Of a stretch of 64,000 nt of DNA, positions 1 through 9,419 are shown in pieces. The notes beneath the pieces were generated by a model that was not told where the DNA came from, did not search any database, and saw nothing but the letters and a program-made list of their open reading frames with translations. Position numbers and translations under genes: made by a program. Location of the stretch: assembly GCF_002161055.1 (NCBI RefSeq), contig NZ_NFLT01000001.1, positions 248,001 through 312,000 of the forward strand, written 5' to 3'. This DNA is from Tyzzerella sp. An114 (lineage in GTDB: Bacteria; Bacillota; Clostridia; Lachnospirales; Anaerotignaceae). Every line of letters starts with the position of its first letter. Position 1 is the first letter of the stretch.

Positions 1-138
1 ATGCAAAAATATTATACCATTTAATGATGTACCTTGTATACAATAATATTAAAGCATATATTGTATAAAATCAATAAAATTACTAGACAAAAATAACAAT
101 ATAAATTTCATAAAATAGTCTTTAAAAGTGTTAAAAAA

Positions 139-170
139 ATAAAAATGTCCAAAAAATGGACATTTTTATC
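139..170 (-). terminator. Rho-independent terminator of the 187..1104 gene
   Basis: The inverted repeat AAAATGTCC / GGACATTTT has a short A-rich loop. On the minus strand it is followed by a run of T, just past the stop codon of the anchored-protein gene. The first 138 bases of the window are AT-rich and show no gene. Confidence 0.8.
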
Positions 171-186
171 AAATTATATACAAATC

Positions 187-1104
187 TCAATAAATTATAT
201 TTTGGCTGTAATCATAGTTTAGACTCTCAAAATTTCCATTTATAAATCCCATTTTTTCAACTATTTTTTCATAAATAAAACCGTTTTTATCCTCCACTAT
301 AATTTTAGCTGTGAATGTGTCATTTTCATCAATATTTATTTTCTCATCTATATTCCCTCTATATTCTAAATCATAAAAATTATCATTACTTTTAACTAAT
401 GGTATAGTTTTATACTCTTTATCAGAAACATATAAAACACAATCACATTTCTCAACAGAACTATTATCACTAGGATTTATGATATTAACATACATTTCAC
501 CTTGAAGTGATAAATTTTTACTTTTATATTCAAAACCTATACTTCCATCAAAATGACTATTTTCTATATTTAAAGCAAATTTATCTTTAGGTGATACAGT
601 TTCAACATACTCCTGACGTACATTATCACCATTTTCAACACTACCCCAAATATTAACATCAACACTAAAATCTAAATTTTCACATAATGCAATAAATTTT
701 CCCTGATTATTTACCGCTTCAAACTTGTTTCTGCTTCCATCTTCCATACTTTCAACTATAACATAAATTTTATCATTTTGAGTATACTCTCTAGGTGTCA
801 ATCTAACCTCAGCAGCATATGTTTTATTTTCAGGATTAAAACTTTTAATATCTATATAACTTTCGCTGAAAACTTCAACTTGTTTTTTAAGCTCGTTATG
901 AACATCATATTTTATGTTTGATATTTCATCTCTTATTCCATAAAATGAGTTAAGTGTATTATTCATATTATTTAATCTTTCTTTAAGTCCCATATTTTGA
1001 ATAAATATAGCACACAAAAACAATATAACAAAAACTCCAAAAACATTCCTCTTATTAAAAAAACTTTTTTTATTATTATCCTTATTATCAAAATTATTAT
1101 CCAT
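187..1104 (-). CDS. Membrane-anchored protein of unknown function
   Basis: I do not recognise this family. The product is about 305 residues: a short Asn/Lys-rich cytoplasmic head, one hydrophobic segment near residues 22-40 (VFGVFVILFLCAIFI), a probable coiled stretch at about 45-75, and a long polar region rich in beta-type sequence that should lie outside the membrane. It may be a type II anchored or secreted envelope protein. The start is placed at the ATG at 1104 because AGGAGGT sits 8 nt upstream; a GTG three codons earlier overlaps that site. It is a single-gene unit between two hairpin terminators, downstream of thrC. No catalytic motif is visible. Confidence 0.7.
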   Translation of the reverse strand: MDNNFDNKDNNKKSFFNKRNVFGVFVILFLCAIFIQNMGLKERLNNMNNTLNSFYGIRDEISNIKYDVHNELKKQVEVFSESYIDIKSFNPENKTYAAEVRLTPREYTQNDKIYVIVESMEDGSRNKFEAVNNQGKFIALCENLDFSVDVNIWGSVENGDNVRQEYVETVSPKDKFALNIENSHFDGSIGFEYKSKNLSLQGEMYVNIINPSDNSSVEKCDCVLYVSDKEYKTIPLVKSNDNFYDLEYRGNIDEKINIDENDTFTAKIIVEDKNGFIYEKIVEKMGFINGNFESLNYDYSQNIIY

Positions 1105-1134
1105 AATATACACCTCCTATAACTATTAGACGCA

Positions 1135-1170
1135 AAAGAAGGGATTTTTATTTCAAAATCCCTTCTTTTT
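1135..1170 (-). terminator. Terminator of thrC
   Basis: The stem AGAAGGGATTTT / AAAATCCCTTCT has flanking A and T runs, so it could work in both directions. It lies between the thrC stop and the start of the anchored-protein gene. Confidence 0.85.
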
Positions 1171-1181
1171 AAATATAAAAA

Positions 1182-2642
1182 TTAATTAAGTTTTTCTCTT
1201 ACAAAATTCTTTATACCGTCTTTTTCACATACATTATTATGGAGCACAGGTCTTGACTCAATTCCCTTTATAGGCTCTGGAATTGAAACTTTTGAAATAT
1301 TTTCAAGCTCTGTCATAAGTTCAAGAGCATCTCCACTTTCATATTTGCTGTCTATTGCACAGAGAACATCTTTTGTAAATTTATAAGGGCTTGCAGTTGA
1401 AACAATAACAGTCTTTGTTTCATCCTTTGTTTCAACTTTATATTTTTCATAAGCAGCATAAGCAACAGCTGTATGAGTATCAAGAACATAGCCTGTTTTT
1501 TCATACATATCTTTTATAGCTTTGAAAGTTTCGTCCTTTGTTGCAAACTCTCCAACAATCTCATCATTTTTAATGTCTACGCTATATTTACCCTCTTTTG
1601 CAAGAGATGCCATAAGTTCTTTTGTTTTTTCAGGTGATGTAAGTTTACAAAGAAGTCTCTCAAGGTTACTTGATATAAGTATATCCATTGAAGGAGAAAC
1701 AGTAACCATAAACTCTCTATTTTTGTCATAAGTTCCTGTTTTAAAGAAATCATAAAGAACTTTATTGTCATTTGATGCACATATAAATTTATTTACAGGA
1801 AGTCCCATACATTTAGCATAATATCCTGCAAGAATATTTCCAAAGTTACCTGTTGGAACAGTAAAGTTTATTTTTTCTCCAAGTTTTATTTCCCCACTTC
1901 TTACCATTTGCATATAAGCATAAAAATAATATACAACCTGTGGCACAAGACGACCTATATTTATTGAGTTAGCTGATGAGAACATAAAACCTTTATCATC
2001 AAGTTCTTTTATAAGCTCTGGGTCTGTAAATATGCTCTTTACAGCAGACTGGGCATCATCAAAATTTCCTTTTATACCAACAACACAAGTATTTTTTCCT
2101 TCCTGTGTAACCATCTGGAGTTTTTGAACAGGGCTTACACCGTCTTCTGGGAAAAATACCATTATTCTTGTACCTTCTACATCAGCAAATCCCTCAAGAG
2201 CAGCTTTTCCTGTATCTCCTGATGTGGCTGTAAGTATTACTATTTCTTTATCAATACCATTTTTCTTTGCTGCTGTCTTCATAAGATAAGGAAGTATTGA
2301 AAGAGCCATATCTTTAAAAGCTAAAGTTCTTCCATGGAAAAGTTCTAATATTGATACATCATTCTGTTTCACAAGAGGAGCTATTACATCTGTATCAAAC
2401 TTACTGTCATAAGCATTGTTTATACAATATTTTAATTCATCCTCTGTGTAATCGTTCATGTAAAGTTTCATAACCTCATAGGCAAGTTCCTGATAACTTA
2501 AATTTACAAGCTCCTCAAGGCTTTTATCCATTGTAGGAATTTTATCAGGCATAAAAAGTCCGCCGTCTTCACATATTCCTTTTAAAACAGCCTTAGAAGC
2601 CTCTGATATTATATTTGGGTTTCTTGTTCCTATATACTTCAT
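1182..2642 (-). CDS. thrC: Threonine synthase
   Basis: This PLP enzyme converts O-phosphohomoserine to threonine, the last step of the branch that also uses hom at 29853..31133. The product is 486 residues, the usual length of the long (fungal/proteobacterial-type) class. The N-terminus MKYIGTRNP is typical. The PLP-binding lysine is Lys110 in HGRTLAFKD, and the phosphate-binding TSGDTGKAA motif follows. The ATG at 2642 is chosen because GAAGGA lies 8-9 nt upstream; the open frame runs 17 codons further without a ribosome site. It appears monocistronic, with a TTGACA promoter upstream and a hairpin downstream. No T-box or other leader is visible in the short upstream gap. Confidence 0.95.
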   Translation of the reverse strand: MKYIGTRNPNIISEASKAVLKGICEDGGLFMPDKIPTMDKSLEELVNLSYQELAYEVMKLYMNDYTEDELKYCINNAYDSKFDTDVIAPLVKQNDVSILELFHGRTLAFKDMALSILPYLMKTAAKKNGIDKEIVILTATSGDTGKAALEGFADVEGTRIMVFFPEDGVSPVQKLQMVTQEGKNTCVVGIKGNFDDAQSAVKSIFTDPELIKELDDKGFMFSSANSINIGRLVPQVVYYFYAYMQMVRSGEIKLGEKINFTVPTGNFGNILAGYYAKCMGLPVNKFICASNDNKVLYDFFKTGTYDKNREFMVTVSPSMDILISSNLERLLCKLTSPEKTKELMASLAKEGKYSVDIKNDEIVGEFATKDETFKAIKDMYEKTGYVLDTHTAVAYAAYEKYKVETKDETKTVIVSTASPYKFTKDVLCAIDSKYESGDALELMTELENISKVSIPEPIKGIESRPVLHNNVCEKDGIKNFVREKLN

Positions 2643-2700
2643 AAAATAATCCTTCTCTCTATGTAAAATTATACTTTTAAAACAAATTGACATAGATATA

Positions 2701-2728
2701 TATTTACAGAAAATTTTAAAAATGTCAA
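2701..2728 (-). promoter_or_regulatory. Putative sigma-A promoter of thrC
   Basis: On the minus strand a perfect TTGACA (2723-2728) is followed after 16 bp by TAAATA (2701-2706). A second TATAAT-like box lies at 2668-2673, closer to the start, without a clear -35 element. Confidence 0.5.
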
Positions 2729-2776
2729 GTAAAAAAAATACATTTGTCCACCATAGAAAGCATGTTTTATTGACTA

Positions 2777-2805
2777 TTGTATTATAAGGACAAGTGTGCT
2801 AAAAT
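2777..2805 (+). promoter_or_regulatory. Extended -10 promoter of the stalk-domain gene
   Basis: TTGTAT at 2777-2782, a 17-bp spacer, then TAAAAT at 2800-2805 preceded by TG one base upstream. The AAAGGGGA ribosome site (2829-2836) and ATG (2844) follow at normal distances. Confidence 0.6.
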
Positions 2806-2843
2806 TTATTTTGTAATGTATTTTAATTAAAGGGGATTTTTTT

Positions 2844-3506
2844 ATGAAAAAAACAGTTACAATTTTACTTGCAGCTGCATTAACAATGGCATCTGTTCCA
2901 GCTTTTGCTGCTGATGCTGTTACTGCAACACCAAATTCATCAAGCGTACTTGTAAATGGTACAGACACAAAATTTGAAGCATACAATATCGGAGGATATA
3001 ACTACTTCAAACTTAGAGACATTTCTTATTCATTAAACGGAACAACAAACAGTTTCTCTGTTGCTTGGGACGCTGAAAACAATGCAATGTCTCTCACAAC
3101 AAAAGCTGAATACACAGCTGTTGGTGGTGAAATGGCTGTTTCTGAAAACACTGATAAAAAATCAGCTGTTGCAAGTGACTCAAAAGTATTAGTAGATGAA
3201 AAAGAAGTAACTCTTGAAGCATATAACATTGATGGATACAACTACTTCAAACTTAGAGACCTTGGAGATGCTTTAGGATTTACAGTAGATTGGAATGCTG
3301 AAACATCAACAATCTCAATAACAACAGCTGCTGAGACAACAGAAGAAGGTACTACTACTGAAACTCCTGCTGAAGGCACTGAAGAAGGTACTACTACTGA
3401 AACTCCTGCTGAAGGTACTGAAGAAGGCACTACTACTGAAACTCCTGCTGAAGGTACTGAAGAAGGCACTACTACTGAAACTCCTGCAACAGAATCTACA
3501 AAATAA
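2844..3506 (+). CDS. Secreted protein with two stalk (copper amine oxidase N-like) units and repeat tail
   Basis: The product is 220 residues. Residues 1-22 form a clear signal peptide (Lys-Lys, hydrophobic core, cleavage after AFA). Two copies of a unit with the shared core EAYNI-GYNYFKLRD follow, at about residues 35-90 and 115-160. These resemble the copper amine oxidase N-terminal / stalk domains seen in many Clostridia surface proteins. The C-terminus is a low-complexity Thr/Glu/Pro tail of near-identical 13-residue repeats ending in ATESTK, with no sortase motif or membrane anchor. The protein is probably exported and loosely wall-associated or free. It is a single-gene unit with a good promoter and terminator. 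The function is unknown; substrate or wall binding by the stalk units is inference. Confidence 0.8.
   Translation: MKKTVTILLAAALTMASVPAFAADAVTATPNSSSVLVNGTDTKFEAYNIGGYNYFKLRDISYSLNGTTNSFSVAWDAENNAMSLTTKAEYTAVGGEMAVSENTDKKSAVASDSKVLVDEKEVTLEAYNIDGYNYFKLRDLGDALGFTVDWNAETSTISITTAAETTEEGTTTETPAEGTEEGTTTETPAEGTEEGTTTETPAEGTEEGTTTETPATESTK
3342..3487 (+). repeat. 39-bp tandem repeat encoding a 13-residue Thr/Glu/Pro unit
   Basis: Nearly four copies of a 39-bp unit encode EEGTTTETPAEGT. The copies differ only at a few third positions (GGT/GGC), which suggests recent duplication. Copy number could vary by slippage or recombination. Confidence 0.85.
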
Positions 3507-3510
3507 TAAA

Positions 3511-3540
3511 ATAAAAAGCCCTAAAAAGGGCTTTTTTTTA
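3511..3540. terminator. Bidirectional terminator between the stalk-domain gene and the nitroreductase
   Basis: AAAAAGCCC-TAAAA-GGGCTTTTT lies between two convergent genes and carries A and T runs on both sides. It overlaps the stop codon of the minus-strand gene. Confidence 0.85.
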
Positions 3541-4329
3541 TTTCCAAATAACATCTGCTTTTTTCTTAGGTGTTGTCCTAAAATATTTTACATCAGGATA
3601 TCCAACAAGCATTGTCAAAAATATTTGTTTTTCATTTTCTATTCCTATATAGTTTTTAAGATTAGTCATAGCATCTGTAAGTCTTGCAAGGTATCCATTA
3701 TACAAAACTCCAAGACCTTGTAAAACAGCCATGTTCTCCATATTCTGACAAGCAAGTCCCACATCAACAGGTTTATCATTTGCAACAAAAATAACAGCAG
3801 GTGCATTTCTGAATATAAAGTCATCATCTGGATTTTTACGCTTGTTTTTCAAAAACATACGTATTTCTTTAGGTATATTTTTTGATTTTTCACTATCCTC
3901 AAAAATATTTTCAAGGCTTGTCCAAAACATTTCTTTAAATTCTTCTAAATCATTTTGAAGAACAACAAACTGGTTACTCTGTGTATTTTTTGCAGTAGCT
4001 GTATATCTTCCGGCTTCAATTATTTTTTCAAGTTTTTCTATTTCAACAGTATTATTTTTATAGTTTCTTATGCTTCTTCTTGTTTTTATCATATAAAGAT
4101 AATCATCTGGATTTATAGAAAACTCTCTGTTTAAGTCTAAAACTTCATTCATGTCATAATCTTCAATATAAACAGCATTAAATGGACAGGCAGCGACACA
4201 ATGACCACATTTCATACAATCAATATTATGGTTTCCGGCTTTTCCATTTCTCACAGATATTATTCCAAAAGGACACTCCGAAACACATTTTCCACATCCC
4301 ACACATTTTTCATTGTCAAATTTAACCAT
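3538..4329 (-). CDS. Ferredoxin-nitroreductase fusion protein
   Basis: The product is 263 residues. Residues 1-60 carry two [4Fe-4S] motifs, CVGCGKCVSECP and CMKCGHCVAACP. From about residue 75 follows a nitroreductase-family FMN domain (KTRRSIRNYK phosphate-binding start, then a conserved NTQSNQF segment). Such fusions are common in anaerobes and are expected to pass electrons from ferredoxin-type clusters to an FMN-bound acceptor; the natural substrate is not known. The ATG at 4329 is preferred over a TTG at 4338 because AAGGGGG lies 9 nt upstream of the ATG. It starts just upstream of the next operon's terminator-free end and appears to follow the YgiQ gene with a 23-bp gap, so co-transcription is likely. 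Confidence 0.85.
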   Translation of the reverse strand: MVKFDNEKCVGCGKCVSECPFGIISVRNGKAGNHNIDCMKCGHCVAACPFNAVYIEDYDMNEVLDLNREFSINPDDYLYMIKTRRSIRNYKNNTVEIEKLEKIIEAGRYTATAKNTQSNQFVVLQNDLEEFKEMFWTSLENIFEDSEKSKNIPKEIRMFLKNKRKNPDDDFIFRNAPAVIFVANDKPVDVGLACQNMENMAVLQGLGVLYNGYLARLTDAMTNLKNYIGIENEKQIFLTMLVGYPDVKYFRTTPKKKADVIWK

Positions 4330-4352
4330 CAAAAACAACCCCCTTTTAAAAA

Positions 4353-6317
4353 TTAGTTTTTCTTTTTATGAACATTTCTTATTGTTTTCTTTTTAGGTTT
4401 GTCATTTTTTGATTTTGCTGAATTTTTATTTTTAAAGTCGTTCACCTTTTTACCTGAAAAATAGTTATTTTGTTTTGAATTCTGTTTTGACCTATCTGTT
4501 TTAGAACCTTTAAATACTGCACCACCAAAATTTCTTGGTCTTATGAGACAATGCTTATCAAAACCAATAAGGTCTTCTCTGTGAGCCTTCTTTAGAGCTT
4601 CCATAACAAGGTCATAGTTATTAGGGTTTCTATACTGCATTAAAGCCCTCTGCATAGCTTTTTCATGAGGAGTTTTAGGAACATAAACTTTTTCTCCTGT
4701 TCTTGGGTCTTCCTCTGTATAATACATACAAGTTGAAAGAGTTCCCGGTGTAGGATAAAAATCTTGAACCTGTTCAGGCATATGTCCTATATCTCTCAAA
4801 TATTCAGCCAATTCTATTGCAGCGTCAAGGTCACTTCCTGGATGTGAACTCATAAGATAAGGCACAAGATACTGTTCTTTTCCTATATTTTTATTTATCT
4901 CATAATATCTCTTATAAAATCTATCGTAAACTTCCCTTGTAGGTTTACCCATTTTAGCCAAAACTCTTGGTGAAACATGTTCTGGGGCAACTTTAAGCTG
5001 TCCACTTACATGATATTTACAAAGCTCTTTAAAAAATGTTTCATCTTTATCATATATAAGATAATCGTAACGTATACCGGAACGAACAAATACTTTTTTA
5101 ACTCTTGGTATTTCTCTGAGTTTTCTTAAAAGTGAAACATAATCTTTATGGTCTATTTTAAGATTTTTACAAGGTGTTGGGAAAAGACACTGTCTATGTT
5201 TACAAACTCCCTCTGTCTCCTGTTTTTTACAAGCAGGACCTCTAAAATTGGCAGTAGGACCTCCAACATCATGAATATAACCCTTAAAATCAGGCTCCCA
5301 AACTATTTTTTCGGCTTCTCTTATAATAGAACTGTGACTTCTAGCTGTTACAACTCGTCCCTGATGAAAAGCCAAAGCACAGAAATTACAACTTCCAAAA
5401 CAACCTCTATTACTTATAAGACTGAATTTAACTTCCTCAATAGCAGGAATACCACCGTCTTTTTCATACATAGGGTGATATGTTCTCATATAATCAAGGG
5501 CATAAACACTGTCAAGCTCATTCATTTTTAAAGGTGGTGAAGGTGGATTTTGAACTACAAGCCATTCATCATATTCCTCCACAAGAGTTTTAGCAGTTAT
5601 TGCATCAGTGTTTTGATACTGTATCATAAAACTTTTAGAGTATTCTTTTTTAGATTTTAAGACATCTTTATACTTTGGAAGTTTTATAAAATCGAATGGT
5701 CTTGTCTCATCTTTTGTTTTATAAACAGAGCCTTTTATAAATGTAATTTCACTTACAGGAATACCACTGTCTAAAGCCTCAGCCAGTTCCACAATCTGAT
5801 GTTCACCCATACCATATAAAACAAGGTCTGCACCACTGTCAAGTAATATTGAGCGTCTAACTTTATTATCCCAGTAATCATAATGGGAAAGTCGTCTAAG
5901 GCTGGCTTCTATACCACCTAAAATTATAGGCACATCCTTATAAACTTCACGTATTTTATTTGAATATACAATAGCAGCTCTATCAGGCCGAAGTCCCATT
6001 TTCCCTCCTGGAGAATAGGCATCTTTCTGACGTCTCTTTTTAGCTACACTGTAATGATTTACCATAGAATCTATATTTCCACTACTTACAAGAAAACCAA
6101 GACGAGGTTTTCCAAGTTTCATAAACTCTTCTTTTTTATTCCAATCAGGCTGGGCAATAAATCCCACTTTATAACCCTTACTTTCAAGAACACGACATAT
6201 TATAGCCGCACCAAAAGAAGGGTGGTCAACGTAAGCATCACCACAGACATAAACAAAGTCAGCCTGTTCCCAGCCTCTTTCTTTCATTTCTTCCATTGTT
6301 ACAGGTAAGAAAGGCAT
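4353..6317 (-). CDS. YgiQ family radical SAM protein
   Basis: The product is 654 residues, close to the usual YgiQ length. The radical SAM cluster motif CFGSCNFC is at about residues 305-312, preceded by an N-terminal region typical of the family ([21 protein letters not shown]) that is related to cobalamin-binding folds. The C-terminal 60 residues are Lys/Asn-rich and disordered. The family is widespread but its reaction is unproven. RBS AGAGGA lies before the ATG at 6317. It sits between the RsmF-like gene and the nitroreductase with gaps of about 25-30 bp and no terminators, so the three may form one transcript. Confidence 0.9.
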   Translation of the reverse strand: MPFLPVTMEEMKERGWEQADFVYVCGDAYVDHPSFGAAIICRVLESKGYKVGFIAQPDWNKKEEFMKLGKPRLGFLVSSGNIDSMVNHYSVAKKRRQKDAYSPGGKMGLRPDRAAIVYSNKIREVYKDVPIILGGIEASLRRLSHYDYWDNKVRRSILLDSGADLVLYGMGEHQIVELAEALDSGIPVSEITFIKGSVYKTKDETRPFDFIKLPKYKDVLKSKKEYSKSFMIQYQNTDAITAKTLVEEYDEWLVVQNPPSPPLKMNELDSVYALDYMRTYHPMYEKDGGIPAIEEVKFSLISNRGCFGSCNFCALAFHQGRVVTARSHSSIIREAEKIVWEPDFKGYIHDVGGPTANFRGPACKKQETEGVCKHRQCLFPTPCKNLKIDHKDYVSLLRKLREIPRVKKVFVRSGIRYDYLIYDKDETFFKELCKYHVSGQLKVAPEHVSPRVLAKMGKPTREVYDRFYKRYYEINKNIGKEQYLVPYLMSSHPGSDLDAAIELAEYLRDIGHMPEQVQDFYPTPGTLSTCMYYTEEDPRTGEKVYVPKTPHEKAMQRALMQYRNPNNYDLVMEALKKAHREDLIGFDKHCLIRPRNFGGAVFKGSKTDRSKQNSKQNNYFSGKKVNDFKNKNSAKSKNDKPKKKTIRNVHKKKN

Positions 6318-6347
6318 ACTATTCCTCTTTTCTATTTTTTATATATT

Positions 6348-7718
6348 TTAATTCCATTTCCAACTTACAAAATATTTATTCTTAATTCTTCCATTTTTAA
6401 TTTTTCCCCAACCTAAAGGACTACCATCAACGAGAACAACACACCAGCCTTCACCGTCGCAGTCAACATCAATAGTCTCACCTTTAAGATATTTTATAAC
6501 GTTAGGGTCTGAAAGTGGAAGGTCTATGGCAATTTTTATATCTTCTTTTTTTAGCCCCATTACAAAAGCTTGAGAAGGTTCAAATCTATTCTTTTTAAGC
6601 TCTCCCAAAAGCCAACCACTTCTAATTACTCTAAGTCCTTTAAGGGCTGGAACACCTTTAGGAAGTAAATAAAGGTATGTACCATAAATTTTGAAAACTC
6701 CCTCAGGTCTTATATTGAGATACTTATCACAGAACTCATAAAAGAATTCAATTCTCTTATCATTATCACTTTTTTCCTCTACAAAAAGAGCTGATGAACT
6801 ATATTTTTCACCTTTATGTCTTAAAAGTGCTAAAAAGTGACCTTCTCCCTTTATTTTATGTGGGAAAAGTCTTGCACAGCCTTTAAGCTCCTCTCTGCCA
6901 TTTTCAATCCATTCAGGGTGTCCCGGCTCAAAACCGTATTCATCAGATATTTTAACAACTTCAAAATCCTCATGTTTATCAAGGAAATCATTTACACTCT
7001 TTTCGTTTTCCTCCGGTGCAAATGTACAAGTTGAGTAAAGTATCTCCCCACCACTTTTAAGCATAGCTGCTGCATGTTCCAATATATCAGCTTGCTGTTC
7101 AACACAGAATTTACTCATACTGTCACCCCATGCCTTTATAACATCAGGCTCTTTTCTGAACATACCCTCACCGGAACAAGGAGCATCTATAAGTATTTTA
7201 TCAAAATACCCTTCAAACTTTGTGCGAAGTTTTTTAGGTGACTCATTTGTTATTATTGTATTTTTTATACCGAATATTTCAATATTTTTAACTAGAGCTT
7301 TTATTCTACTTGTACTTATATCATTTGACACAAGAACACCTGTATTATTAAGTCTAGCTCCTACCTGTGTACTTTTTCCTCCCGGAGCAGCACATATATC
7401 AAGAACTCTGTCACCTTCCTCTATATCAATGACAGCTCCCGGTGACATAGCACTAGGCTCTTGAAGATAATACATTCCTGCATGGTAATAAGGGTGTTTT
7501 GAAGGTCTTTCACCCTCTTTATAATAAAATCCCTCTTTACACCAATGAACATCTTCTACTTCATATATACCTCTATTTAAAAACTCATCTCTTGAAATTT
7601 TCATTGTATTTATTCTAAGTCCGTATAAACGCTTATCATCAAAAGATTTTTCATAAGCTTCATACTCATCACCTAGCATATTTTTCATTTTTTCAACAAA
7701 CTTATCAGGCAAATTCAT
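6348..7718 (-). CDS. RsmF/YebU-like 16S rRNA m5C methyltransferase
   Basis: SAM-dependent RNA cytosine-C5 methyltransferase of the NOL1/NOP2/Sun family, about 456 residues. The SAM-binding motif CAAPGGKST is near residue 107, DAPCSGEGMFRK with the release cysteine is near residue 175, and STCTFAPEEN carries the catalytic cysteine. The C-terminal domain resembles RsmF (RNA-binding, PUA-like end). GAGGAG directly abuts the first ATG (7727), which leaves no spacing, whereas the ATG at 7718 is 9 nt downstream of it, so 7718 is chosen. It is the first gene of the 7.7-3.5 kb minus-strand series. Confidence 0.88.
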   Translation of the reverse strand: MNLPDKFVEKMKNMLGDEYEAYEKSFDDKRLYGLRINTMKISRDEFLNRGIYEVEDVHWCKEGFYYKEGERPSKHPYYHAGMYYLQEPSAMSPGAVIDIEEGDRVLDICAAPGGKSTQVGARLNNTGVLVSNDISTSRIKALVKNIEIFGIKNTIITNESPKKLRTKFEGYFDKILIDAPCSGEGMFRKEPDVIKAWGDSMSKFCVEQQADILEHAAAMLKSGGEILYSTCTFAPEENEKSVNDFLDKHEDFEVVKISDEYGFEPGHPEWIENGREELKGCARLFPHKIKGEGHFLALLRHKGEKYSSSALFVEEKSDNDKRIEFFYEFCDKYLNIRPEGVFKIYGTYLYLLPKGVPALKGLRVIRSGWLLGELKKNRFEPSQAFVMGLKKEDIKIAIDLPLSDPNVIKYLKGETIDVDCDGEGWCVVLVDGSPLGWGKIKNGRIKNKYFVSWKWN

Positions 7719-7864
7719 ACTTTTCATCTCCTCGAAAATTTTAGTCTGACATTTAATTTTACATAAAAAATATACTTATTACAACATTATTTTAAACTAT
7801 ATCCTTTACAAAATCAAAAACTTAATATAATATATTCACAGTAAAAATGAAGGGAGAAAACATA

Positions 7865-8503
7865 ATGGGAAAATCAGTATGGAAACCGGGCACAGTGATA
7901 TATCCTGTTCCTGCGGTAATGGTATCCTGTGGAGATATTGAAGGGGAGAAAAATATAATAACTGTTGCATGGACAGGTACAATAAACACAAACCCACCTA
8001 TGACCTATGTGTCAATACGTCCTGAACGTCATTCCTATGAAATAATTAAAAAAACCGGCGAATTTGTAATAAATCTTGTTACAGAAAATCTTGCTTATGC
8101 CTGTGACTTTTGTGGTGTCCGTTCTGGAAAAGATGTTGATAAATTTTCCGAAATGAAACTAACACCTTTTAAAGGAAATGTTGTGTCAGCACCTTTAATA
8201 TATGAGTCTCCTGTAAATATAGAGTGTAAAGTCAAAGAGATAGTTAAACTTGGAAGCCATGATATGTTTATAGGTGAAGTTGTGTCTGTTAGTGTAAGTG
8301 ATGAGTATATGGACGAAACAGGTAAATTCCATTTTAACAAATCAAAACCTATATGTTATTCTCATGGCGGATATTTTGGTTTAGGAAAACAGCTTGGAAC
8401 TTTCGGATATTCTGTAAAAAAACAAAAAGATGAAAATAAGCCTAAAAAAGAGCGTTGGAGAAAGACAGGAAGAAAAACAAAAAATAAAAAAGAGGGTAAA
8501 TAA
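7865..8503 (+). CDS. Flavin reductase family protein (FMN-binding split barrel)
   Basis: The product is 212 residues with the flavin-reductase/FlaRed-like N-terminus (YPVPAVMVSCGD, ITVAWTGTINTNPPMTYVSIRP) and a basic C-terminal tail from about residue 185. Members bind FMN and act as NAD(P)H:flavin reductases or flavoredoxins; the acceptor here is unknown. The ATG at 7865 is used because AGGGAG lies 8 nt upstream, while an ATG at 7847 would precede that site. A weak TTTACA / TAATAT promoter can be read at 7805-7833. It is a single gene transcribed against its neighbours. Confidence 0.85.
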   Translation: MGKSVWKPGTVIYPVPAVMVSCGDIEGEKNIITVAWTGTINTNPPMTYVSIRPERHSYEIIKKTGEFVINLVTENLAYACDFCGVRSGKDVDKFSEMKLTPFKGNVVSAPLIYESPVNIECKVKEIVKLGSHDMFIGEVVSVSVSDEYMDETGKFHFNKSKPICYSHGGYFGLGKQLGTFGYSVKKQKDENKPKKERWRKTGRKTKNKKEGK

Positions 8504-8516
8504 CCCTCTTTTATTT
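8489..8516 (+). terminator. Terminator of the flavin reductase gene
   Basis: AAAGAGGGT-AAAT-AACCCTCTTTT overlaps the stop codon and is followed by T-rich sequence. It may also serve the convergent minus-strand gene. Confidence 0.8.
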
Positions 8517-8523
8517 TTTATTT

Positions 8524-8829
8524 TTATATAAAATTATAAAATTTAGAAAAATTAAGCATTATATAGGTAAAAACCCACATTCCTAAAGATGTCATAATTA
8601 TTACAAAACACATTACAATACTTAAAAAATCAAATTTTATATCTTCATTTTTATGAAAATAACTGTTATACAAAATCTCTATACCCAAAATTATAAGAAA
8701 CAAAGGTGAAAACTTCATAATATGCCATATATCAGAATTTGGGAAAAGAGTAACTATAAGCATATATATACCATATACAATAAGGCATATACCCATTGTA
8801 ACACTGCCTACTCTCCTTGTACCTGCCAT
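8524..8829 (-). CDS. Small membrane protein, last gene of the ECF sigma operon
   Basis: About 101 residues with three hydrophobic segments (near residues 11-32, 38-55 and 70-95) and very little soluble sequence. I do not recognise the family; the layout resembles the small LiaI/LiaF-type membrane proteins found next to stress regulators, but this is only a resemblance. The ATG at 8829 has GAGGTGA about 9 nt upstream; an ATG six codons earlier would overlap the upstream stop. It is the fourth gene of the sigma / anti-sigma / membrane / membrane operon. Confidence 0.7.
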   Translation of the reverse strand: MAGTRRVGSVTMGICLIVYGIYMLIVTLFPNSDIWHIMKFSPLFLIILGIEILYNSYFHKNEDIKFDFLSIVMCFVIIMTSLGMWVFTYIMLNFSKFYNFI

Positions 8830-8843
8830 AATTATATCACCTC

Positions 8844-9419
8844 TCATTTTTCATAATCGTCATCTTTTCCTGTATATTCAATATAATCTTTTTCTTCAGA
8901 AGAATTTTTACCTTTAATAAGTCTAAATCCCAAGAATATTATAAATATTGATATTAAAACATCAGGAACCATATTAAATACACTGTGTATAAAATTAGCA
9001 ACAACCGGATTTATACTGTCCATAAGTCTATAAAAAGGATACTGCACAGTTTTAAATATAGCAACAAATCCAAAAATAATAAGTACAATACCGATAACTC
9101 TATTTCTGTTATCTAATTTTGAAAAAAATCCTCCATTTTCAAAAATACTGTCCATATTATAGAAAAATCTATCATCACATTCTTTTCTGTAATCTAATGT
9201 AAAATGTTTCATATTATGAGTTTCAAAGAATGAATAAAACCATATTACAGGTAAAGCAAACATTAAAATACTTGAATTTATACCCATACTCCCTGAAATA
9301 AAACTTATTCCCCAAAAAAGCCCCATTATAGTGGCACCTTTTTTCATCATATTTAGATACATCTCTCCGGCTCCTGGTATAAACGAAAATACCAGAACCA
9401 AAAATCTACTTTTCTCCAT
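8844..9419 (-). CDS. Multi-pass membrane protein of the ECF sigma operon
   Basis: 191 residues. Hydrophobic segments lie at about residues 5-20, 28-66 (two passes), 107-125 and 150-170. The N-terminal FIPGAGEMYLNMMKKG stretch recalls TM2-like domains (a GxGxxYLG-type turn between helices). The C-terminal tail is acidic. The start ATG overlaps the anti-sigma stop as TAATG, which implies translational coupling. No enzyme motif is visible. It is likely a membrane partner of the sigma/anti-sigma pair or part of its regulon. Confidence 0.75.
   Translation of the reverse strand: MEKSRFLVLVFSFIPGAGEMYLNMMKKGATIMGLFWGISFISGSMGINSSILMFALPVIWFYSFFETHNMKHFTLDYRKECDDRFFYNMDSIFENGGFFSKLDNRNRVIGIVLIIFGFVAIFKTVQYPFYRLMDSINPVVANFIHSVFNMVPDVLISIFIIFLGFRLIKGKNSSEEKDYIEYTGKDDDYEK

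Noticed and set aside
3342-3487. CRISPR array
   Set aside because: Repeats are contiguous, in frame and coding, with no spacers; no cas gene exists in the window.
3242-3554. Open frames antisense to the stalk-domain repeats
   Set aside because: They arise from the tandem repeat read in reverse (monotonous Ser/Phe or Val/Pro strings) and have no ribosome site.
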